From the NCBI GenBank assembly GCA_900549495.1, contig UROL01000011.1, positions 1 through 19,765 on the forward strand: a DNA stretch of 19,765 nucleotides. The letters are read 5' to 3'. This document shows, in pieces, positions 14,866 through 19,765 of the stretch. The position numbers were made by a program, and so were the translations under genes. Numbering within the stretch: position 1 is the first letter of the stretch; the number at the start of each line of letters is the position of its first letter. The notes beneath the pieces are model-generated. The model did no database searches and was not told the origin of the DNA. It worked only from the letters and a program-made list of their open reading frames with translations. Origin of the DNA: an uncultured Eubacteriales bacterium. GTDB lineage: Bacteria > Bacillota > Clostridia > Oscillospirales > Oscillospiraceae.

Positions 14866-15880
14866 GGTAACCATCCGTGATATTGCTGAATCTGTCGGTG
14901 TGTCCGTCAGCACAGTTTCGCGCATTATCAATGGTAAGGGGAAATATTCCGACAGTACGCGTAAGGCTGTTCTGAATGCGATTCATGAGACACAGTATAC
15001 TCCTAATTTGGTGGCGCGGACGTTACGCTCCAATCAGAGCAGATTGATTGGAATTATGGTGCCTCATATGGGAAGCGTTCACTTTTCTGCTATTTCAGAA
15101 ATGCTGGTGCAGGAGCTGATTAAAAGGGGATACACGCCTTTGGTGTGTGTTACACTGGACGATGAGGCAATCGCTGATACTTATTTCAGTGCATTGTCGC
15201 TGTATAATGCAGCTGCAATTGTCCACATTTTTCGGGAAATACCGGTTCCAGCAGCGTTTTCGAGTATCCCAACGGTATATTTGGGCACAGTACCGGATGG
15301 GGTGAAGGGCTGCCCACGGGTTCTATACGACATTGTGGGTGGTGCGCGTAGTGCCACCAATGAACTCATTCGCTCTGGTGCTAGAAGGATTGTCTACATC
15401 CAGTCAGACCGTATGCGTTCCGGCCACATCGGACGGTATCTGGGTTATCAGCAGGCACTGTGGGAAAACGGTATTCATTTGGATGAAGGCTTGTGCCTGA
15501 CTATTTCCAAAGAACAGGGGAGGACGGTGCAGGCTGTGCTGGAAGAGCTTTTGAATCGTGGGGTATCCTTTGACGGAGTTTATGCCAATTCACTGACCAG
15601 TGCCATTGAAACCATATCTTATCTGAAAAGCCGCGGGCTGTGTGTCCCAGATGATGTGCGGGTGATAACGTTAGACAGCGGCCCGCTGGCAGAGATGTAT
15701 GCACCATCCATTTCAACAATAGAGGGAGAAACACGGATGGCCTGCGACGCAGTGGTGAACGCCGTACAGGAACTCTTGGAAACCGGAGCGGTGCGCGCGA
15801 TGTCCACCTGCATCCCAACTACACTACATCTACGTGAAACTACTGGGGCAATCGGAAAAACAGGAGGAAACAGAATATGA
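14858..15880 (+). CDS. LacI/GalR-family transcriptional regulator
   Basis: This 340-residue repressor-type protein has the N-terminal helix-turn-helix VTIRDIAESVGVSVSTVSRII (4-24), the hinge helix PNLVARTLRSNQ (49-60), and a periplasmic-binding-protein-like sensor domain from about 63 (RLIGIMVPHMGSVHFSAI...) to the end. Family members bind CG-centred palindromes and usually sense sugars or nucleosides, which contrasts with the peptide-type importer here. The likely target is the palindrome at 8261-8276. The ATG at 14858 follows AAAGGGAGAG and overlaps the MFS stop. Its own stop overlaps the hydrolase start (ATGA). As a member of the operon it would regulate itself. Confidence 0.93.
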   Translation: MDKVTIRDIAESVGVSVSTVSRIINGKGKYSDSTRKAVLNAIHETQYTPNLVARTLRSNQSRLIGIMVPHMGSVHFSAISEMLVQELIKRGYTPLVCVTLDDEAIADTYFSALSLYNAAAIVHIFREIPVPAAFSSIPTVYLGTVPDGVKGCPRVLYDIVGGARSATNELIRSGARRIVYIQSDRMRSGHIGRYLGYQQALWENGIHLDEGLCLTISKEQGRTVQAVLEELLNRGVSFDGVYANSLTSAIETISYLKSRGLCVPDDVRVITLDSGPLAEMYAPSISTIEGETRMACDAVVNAVQELLETGAVRAMSTCIPTTLHLRETTGAIGKTGGNRI

Positions 15881-17388
15881 TTCAACAGCTTGAGCGCACA
15901 CGCCCAGAAAAAATAGGCATTTCTGCCGCCAAAGCAAAAAAGTTTCTGGAAATGGTGCAGCATGAAAAAACGGAAATGCATGGAATAATGGCCATGAAGG
16001 ACGGCAAAGTGTTTTTGGAAACCTGGTGGGCACCTTTTGGGAGAGAGTTCCCTCACAGCTGCCACTCTATGGGAAAGAGCTATACCTGCACGGCTATTGG
16101 CATTGCTTGTACCGAGGGATTGCTTTCTATGGATGCTCGCATTGCGGATCTGTTTTCAGAGGAGATTAAACGGTGGAACATTCAGCAGACACCGGAATTT
16201 GAGCGCCTTTTGGTACGGCACGTTGTCACAATGTCAAATGGTATGGAACACATGTCGGAACTATCGGATGACTGGATTCGGTTGTATCTGGAAAATCCAG
16301 TGATATATGAACCGGGTAGCCGATTCCTGTATAATACAGCCGGTTCTTGTATGCTGGCAGTGCTGGTGAAAAAAGTAACAGGGAAGGATGTATTCACCTA
16401 CCTGAGCGAAAAGCTGTTCCCATACATTGGCGTTGACCCAGCCAGCATGGTGTGGCTGAAATTCCATGACGGAAATATTGCAGAACCCGGATGTTTTTCC
16501 TTAACGGAAAACAATCTACGGTTGGGAATGCTGTATGCTGGCGGCGGTGCATTTGGCGGAAAGCAGATTATTGACCCCCAGTGGATTCAAGACGCTCTTT
16601 CGGTACACATAGCAACGGATGATATGCCCGGTGGCGATGACTTGCACCGCGGTTATGGCTACCAGTTGTGGCGCTGTAATTATCCGGGTGCATGGCGTTT
16701 TGATGGTGGACAGGGACAGTACTGTATCATTCTGCCTGAACGAAATATCCTTGTTGCCATAAATGAAGGTGGTGTGGAACCTTATGGGCCTGCAAAAACG
16801 CTGGAAATTGTATACCGTTTCCTCCTGGATGAAATCGGAGATGCGCCAATCCAAGAGAATGACGAAGCGTGGCGAGATTTTCTGGAATATGAGCAGTCTC
16901 GACAGGTCAAGCCGGATATGCCAAATCATTTTCTGCCTGTGGGAGACTGTTTCTCAGGTAGCTATCGTGTACTGGAGGGAACGGCAACACCCTGGATTGG
17001 TGTAAGTCCTGGCGGATACAATTTTTTTGAAAGCTTTTATGACGTAACAAAGAAAAAGGAAATGACTGATTTCACGCTGGAAGTGTCGCCTGAAGTGGTA
17101 ACGCTAACGGTGGACGGATATGCCAGTTTTATTGCACGTTTTGACGGAGGGATCACCGTGCATGAAACGGACAGTGTTCTGCCAGGTCTGCGCCGCACCT
17201 ATTCCACTGCTGCCTATGCAGATGAGAACACACTGGTACTCCGCATCCATTGGATTTCTGGTTGGTTTGTAACGAAAATGACGTTTCACAAGGAAGAAAA
17301 TGGTACGTATCGGGTAAGTGCTTCTAAGAATATTCTCAATGAGCAGCGCCCTTGGTTTACGGATTATTCCACTGCAATTCGTGTGTGA
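15877..17388 (+). CDS. Beta-lactamase-fold serine hydrolase (class C / S12-like), cytoplasmic
   Basis: This 503-residue protein has an N-terminal catalytic domain of about 330 residues. The nucleophile motif SxxK is HSMGKS (S64, K67). The second motif position is FLYNTAG (Y152), where canonical enzymes have YxN. The third motif region is GGQGQYCIILPERN (277-290), without the usual K/H-T/S-G. This variant pattern recurs in uncharacterised serine hydrolases related to esterases, D-aminopeptidases and 6-aminohexanoate hydrolase. The remaining 170 residues look beta-rich. No signal peptide is present, so it acts inside the cell, probably on a compound brought in by the ABC importer. It overlaps the regulator by 4 bases and ends the operon. 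Confidence 0.9.
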   Translation: MIQQLERTRPEKIGISAAKAKKFLEMVQHEKTEMHGIMAMKDGKVFLETWWAPFGREFPHSCHSMGKSYTCTAIGIACTEGLLSMDARIADLFSEEIKRWNIQQTPEFERLLVRHVVTMSNGMEHMSELSDDWIRLYLENPVIYEPGSRFLYNTAGSCMLAVLVKKVTGKDVFTYLSEKLFPYIGVDPASMVWLKFHDGNIAEPGCFSLTENNLRLGMLYAGGGAFGGKQIIDPQWIQDALSVHIATDDMPGGDDLHRGYGYQLWRCNYPGAWRFDGGQGQYCIILPERNILVAINEGGVEPYGPAKTLEIVYRFLLDEIGDAPIQENDEAWRDFLEYEQSRQVKPDMPNHFLPVGDCFSGSYRVLEGTATPWIGVSPGGYNFFESFYDVTKKKEMTDFTLEVSPEVVTLTVDGYASFIARFDGGITVHETDSVLPGLRRTYSTAAYADENTLVLRIHWISGWFVTKMTFHKEENGTYRVSASKNILNEQRPWFTDYSTAIRV

Positions 17389-17842
17389 TATTACACTTCC
17401 ATGCAGACAAAAACGAAAACGCTTCTCCTGTATACTCAAACTTTTCAAACATGATTTTGAGAAAAGTTTAGAATACACCCATAAATCAGAGACACCATAT
17501 CGAACACTGGGGGCGAAAATCTGCGACATTCCATTCAGAATGCCGCTGGCAGTGGTAATGCCCCATCTGCAGCGCTGTTGGAAGCCAGAATACCGATGGG
17601 CTTCCCAGTACCATCGCCGACGATGAAGGCCGGCTTCCCTCTGAGTGTTGCCAATATGTCGGGTGAATGCCAACCTGTGGTAGAGCCTTTGAGGGAGTAC
17701 ATCTCGGCTACAGCTGTGTACCTGCCGAAAATGGACGGGGTTGGGAATGGGTTTTTAACCTATGCTCACCATTCGCAGGATGGCTCCTCAGGGGTACTTC
17801 TGCGATTGCCCTCAGTCGCCCGGCAGTTCAGGAGGGGAGAAT
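17389..17842. other. Non-coding or degenerate interval, no gene recognised
   Basis: I find no supportable gene in these 454 bases. Readings at 17578-17871 (rightward) and within 17104-17673 (leftward) match nothing I know and lack ribosome sites. The first part is A/T-rich like the operon and holds an imperfect inverted repeat (17429-17477). The part from about 17560 is more G/C-rich and dense in small dyads (GGAAGCC/GGCTTCC, CGATGG/CCATCG, CATCG/CGATG). It may contain a gene relic or a structured RNA. Confidence 0.5.
17429..17477. repeat. Imperfect inverted repeat downstream of the operon
   Basis: TGTATACTCAAACTTTTC (17429-17446) and GAAAAGTTTAGAATACA (17461-17477) are inverted copies with one mismatch and one extra base, around a 14-base centre. 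The inner 9 bp are perfect. No T-run follows, so it is a poor intrinsic terminator, although it lies 40 bases after the last stop and could end or protect the operon mRNA. Confidence 0.65.
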
Positions 17843-18502
17843 ATGAACAAAGCCTGGTCAGAAGAGAATAAGGCCATGCAGGCGCTTTTGAAGAAAGAGA
17901 CCACGTTTTCCCAGGGGGTTGCCCGGCTGCTTGCCCTGCGGGAGTCTCTTTTTGCGGAAATCCTGCGGATGGAGGAGGAATTGCCCCGGGAGGCCTTTTG
18001 ACAGATGCCCTTTGCCGGTGTGGCGGGGTATCACAGCAAAACCCTGGCCTATTCCGTTTGGCACATATTTCGTATTGAGGATATTGTAACCCACGAGCTG
18101 ATAACTGCGGCACCCCAGGTTCTGTTTGCCGGGGACTACCTAGCCAGGATCAGGGCTGACCGGCCCACCACCGGCAACGAGCTGGCGGGGGAAGCAATCA
18201 GGGATTTTTCCCGCCAGCTGGATACAAAGGCGCTGCTGGCCTATGCAGGGGCGGTAAGCAATGAGACCGCCGGTATTCTGAGGGCACTGATCTTCCGGGA
18301 GTCCAAGCGAAAAATGGGAGAGGCAGAACGAACCCGGCTGGAAAATTCCGGCTGTGTCAGCGCAGACGAAAGCGCTGCCTGGCTGGTGGATTACTGGTGC
18401 GGCAAGGATGTATGCGGCCTGGTGAAAATGCCCCTGAGCCGACACTGGATTATGCACATCGAGGCCATGCTTCGCATAGAGAACAAGCTGAAAAGAATAT
18501 GA
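17843..18502 (+). pseudogene. DinB-like family protein gene with in-frame TGA
   Basis: One continuous frame of 220 codons is broken at 17999-18001 by TGA. The first 52 residues (MNKAWSEENKAMQALL..., GGAGGGGAG before the ATG) and the following 166 (QMPFAGVAGYHSKTLAYSVWHIFRIEDIV...) clearly belong together. In relatives I recall, the broken position is Trp (AFWQMPFAG), so a single TGG-to-TGA change explains it. The second part carries the histidines of a DinB-like four-helix metal site (YHSKTLAYSVWHIF, and SRHWIMHIEAM near the end). DinB relatives are metal-binding proteins of mostly unknown activity. Codon use matches host genes and the remainder is intact, so inactivation would be very recent, or the stop is an assembly error. 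Confidence 0.8.
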
Positions 18503-18503
18503 A

Positions 18504-18550
18504 AAATGCGCACAGCGGAGTTTTGGTATACTCCCTGTGCGCATTTATTT
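18504..18550. terminator. Bidirectional terminator between convergent genes
   Basis: AAATGCGCACAG (18504-18515) pairs perfectly with CTGTGCGCATTT (18535-18546), with an inner GGAG/CTCC. T-rich sequence follows on the + strand, and the AAAAA at 18502-18506 gives a T-run on the other. It can serve both the DinB-like gene and the leftward fumarase operon. Confidence 0.82.
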
Positions 18551-18582
18551 CGGGCTGCTGCCGTAACAGCATACGGTGCTGC

Positions 18583-18888
18583 TTATTTTGCCTCGGCGGC
18601 CTTATCCAGATTCCGATTGCGGAAATAAAGCCCCATGTCTACGGTGATTTCCAAAATGTTCAACACATAGAAGGCCCAGCTGAGATAGAACAGCCAATCC
18701 AGGGGAGAGGTTGCCGCATTCCAGAGCATGAATTTGCGAATGATGCCAAAGACATAGCCAATCCAGATAAAGAACTCAAAAAATAGGCTCTTTCCCTTGG
18801 CGGTCCGGGAGACCCAGGATTTCCGGATGGAAATGGGCCAGCTCAGGCCGAAGCAGAGAATCATCAGGGCTTCCAGTAAGTCGGTCAT
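18583..18888 (-). CDS. Small PQ-loop-like integral membrane protein, 101 aa
   Basis: There are three predicted helices (about 4-21, 35-55, 65-89). The segment CFGLSWPISIRKSWVSRTAKGKSLFF resembles the helix-loop repeat of PQ-loop/SemiSWEET proteins, with SWPIS where PQ would stand. SemiSWEETs dimerise to carry sugars, but this branch is uncharacterised. The C-terminus is charged (YFRNRNLDKAAEAK). The ATG overlaps the stop of the fumarase beta gene (ATGA), and GGAGG lies 10 bases upstream inside that gene, so it is translated with the fumarase. I would guess a role linked to dicarboxylate or sugar metabolism only from this position. Confidence 0.8.
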   Translation of the reverse strand: MTDLLEALMILCFGLSWPISIRKSWVSRTAKGKSLFFEFFIWIGYVFGIIRKFMLWNAATSPLDWLFYLSWAFYVLNILEITVDMGLYFRNRNLDKAAEAK

Positions 18889-19457
18889 AATGTCTTATCC
18901 TCCTGCCGGTGGCGCAGATAGTCTGCCCGCCCGGACTCGTACAAATTGTTGCCCTGGCAGTCGATAATGACAAACAGGGGCATATCCTCTACATAGAGCT
19001 TACGCAGGGCCTCTGCCCCCAAATCCTCATAGGCAATCAGCTCGCACTTTTTGATGCACTTTGCCAGCAGAGCACCGGCGCCGCCAATGGCTCCGAAGTA
19101 GACACCGCTGCATTCCTTCATGGCCTGCACCACTTCTGGCAGCCGTGCGCCCTTACCAATCATGCCTCTGGCCCCTACACGCATCATGGTGGGGGCATAG
19201 GCATCCATCCGGCCGGAGGTGGTGGGCCCTGCGGAGCCGATGACCTGGCCGGGCTTGGCGGGGGTGGGGCCTACATAGTAGATGGTGGCGTCCTTGGGGT
19301 CGAAGGGCAGCTGTTCACCCCGGGCCAGGGCTTCACACATCCGCTTGTGCCCGGCATCCCGGGAGGTGTAGATGGTACCGGTGAGATATACGGTGTCACC
19401 GGCGTGGAGCGTCTGTGCCAGCTCTTTGGTCAGGGGGAGGGTGATATGTCGTTCCAT
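18885..19457 (-). CDS. Class I fumarate hydratase, beta subunit
   Basis: This 190-residue protein matches the C-terminal half of FumA/TtdB-type [4Fe-4S] hydro-lyases, which interconvert fumarate and malate. Visible segments are GTIYTSRDAGHKRM (27-40), YVGPTPAKPGQVIGSAGPTTSGRMD (61-85), GMIGKGAR (98-105), and FGAIGGAGALLAKCI (121-135). In anaerobes the enzyme is often two-subunit, as here: the alpha gene ends 1 base before this start. The ATG at 19457 has GGAGG about 10 bases upstream. L-tartrate dehydratase TtdB is a related alternative, but fumarase is more likely in this context. Confidence 0.93.
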   Translation of the reverse strand: MERHITLPLTKELAQTLHAGDTVYLTGTIYTSRDAGHKRMCEALARGEQLPFDPKDATIYYVGPTPAKPGQVIGSAGPTTSGRMDAYAPTMMRVGARGMIGKGARLPEVVQAMKECSGVYFGAIGGAGALLAKCIKKCELIAYEDLGAEALRKLYVEDMPLFVIIDCQGNNLYESGRADYLRHRQEDKTL

Positions 19458-19458
19458 G

Positions 19459-19731
19459 TTACAGCACCTCCGTTTTGTGCCGGGTGACGTGGCAGTTGAT
19501 ATTGATGGCGCAGGGCATTCCGGCAATATGGGTGGGCATGGTTTCGATGTTCAGGCCAATGGCGGTGGTTCTGCCGCCGAAGCCCTGGGGGCCGATGCCC
19601 AGGGCATTGACCTTTTCCAGCATTTCCTTCTCCAAATCCGCATAGAAGGGGTCGGCGTTGGGCACATCCAGGGGGCGCATCAGGGCCTTCTTGGCCAGCA
19701 GTGCCGCCTTGTCGAAGGTGCCGCCGATGCC
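19459..19731 (-). CDS. Class I fumarate hydratase, alpha subunit, 5' part cut by contig end
   Basis: Only the last 90 residues of the roughly 280-residue subunit are present: GIGGTFDKAALLAKKALMRPL, then ALGIGPQGFGGRTTAIGLNIE, and AININCHVTRHKTEVL at the end, all typical of the alpha half that holds the iron-sulfur cluster. The gene leads the operon alpha, beta, small membrane protein. The MYKRQ that appears before GIGG in translation is adapter sequence, not protein. Confidence 0.92.
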   Translation of the reverse strand, partial: GIGGTFDKAALLAKKALMRPLDVPNADPFYADLEKEMLEKVNALGIGPQGFGGRTTAIGLNIETMPTHIAGMPCAININCHVTRHKTEVL

Positions 19732-19765
19732 CTGTCTCTTATACACATCTCCGAGCCCACGAGAC
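19732..19765 (-). other. Illumina Nextera i7-side adapter contamination (right contig end)
   Basis: All 34 bases are the exact reverse complement of bases 15-48, starting with the Tn5 mosaic end CTGTCTCTTATACACATCT. Real sequence ends at 19731. Translated leftward it yields the artefact peptide MYKRQ. Confidence 0.98.

Noticed and set aside
16440..17388. Secreted beta-lactamase conferring resistance
   Set aside because: There is no signal peptide, the second and third motifs are non-canonical, and the operon context is an importer. Resistance cannot be claimed.
17389..17842. attR copy of the tRNA-Leu 3' end
   Set aside because: I searched by eye for the T-arm and acceptor sequence and found only very short chance matches.
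17578..17871. 97-codon rightward frame upstream of the DinB-like gene
   Set aside because: There is no ribosome site and no recognisable family, and it overlaps the true start region of the next gene. I left it as unassigned sequence.
17999..18001. TGA as selenocysteine codon
   Set aside because: Relatives are recalled to have Trp, not Cys, at this position, and no SECIS-like hairpin stands out directly after the TGA.

Overview
The window is a 19.7 kb metagenome- or isolate-type contig, most likely from a Gram-positive anaerobe of the Clostridia (an Oscillospiraceae/Ruminococcaceae-like gut bacterium). This rests on strong AGGAGG-type ribosome sites, sharp TTGACA/TATAAT promoters often with a TG-extended -10, a PPi-type phosphofructokinase next to a class II aldolase, a two-subunit class I fumarase, and a secreted CbiK-like protein under a cobalamin riboswitch. 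The taxonomy is an inference. Both ends of the contig are Illumina Nextera adapter, not genome (15-48 preceded by index bases at the left, 19732-19765 at the right). The first and last genes are therefore cut, and their apparent termini are artefacts.

Left part (49-5144): a truncated NAD(P)HX dehydratase gene and a DEDDh exonuclease gene form a leftward pair with ATGA overlap. A small unknown rightward gene follows (1621-2028). Then comes a full cobalamin riboswitch (promoter, aptamer with a visible L5-L13 kissing pair, terminator) controlling an extracytoplasmic CbiK-like chelatase. A DUF218 gene then meets a VanZ-like gene tail to tail. Middle part (5274-7912): PPi-phosphofructokinase (leftward) and fructose-bisphosphate aldolase (rightward) fire from back-to-back promoters, followed by a tRNA-Leu(CAG) with its own promoter and terminator.

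From about 7965 to about 17400 base composition shifts to visibly more A/T-rich DNA and weaker C/G-ending codon bias. This block carries one tightly packed operon of eight genes: an SBP_bac_5 binding protein, two DppBC-type permeases, two DppDF-type ATPases, an MFS transporter, a LacI-family regulator and a cytoplasmic beta-lactamase-fold serine hydrolase. Most genes overlap by 4-8 bases, so it should be one transcript. A near-perfect palindrome with a central CG (8261-8276) sits exactly at the predicted transcription start and fits a LacI-family operator. This gives a self-contained scheme: import of a peptide- or amide-like compound, intracellular hydrolysis, possible export by the MFS protein, and autoregulation by the LacI protein. 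It is the most interesting candidate system in the window.

After the operon come 454 bases with no recognisable gene but with a long inverted repeat and several overlapping hairpins. Next is a DinB-like gene broken by one in-frame TGA. A leftward operon then encodes the fumarase alpha (truncated) and beta subunits and a small three-helix PQ-loop-like membrane protein. No CRISPR array, insertion sequence, integrase or phage gene was found.
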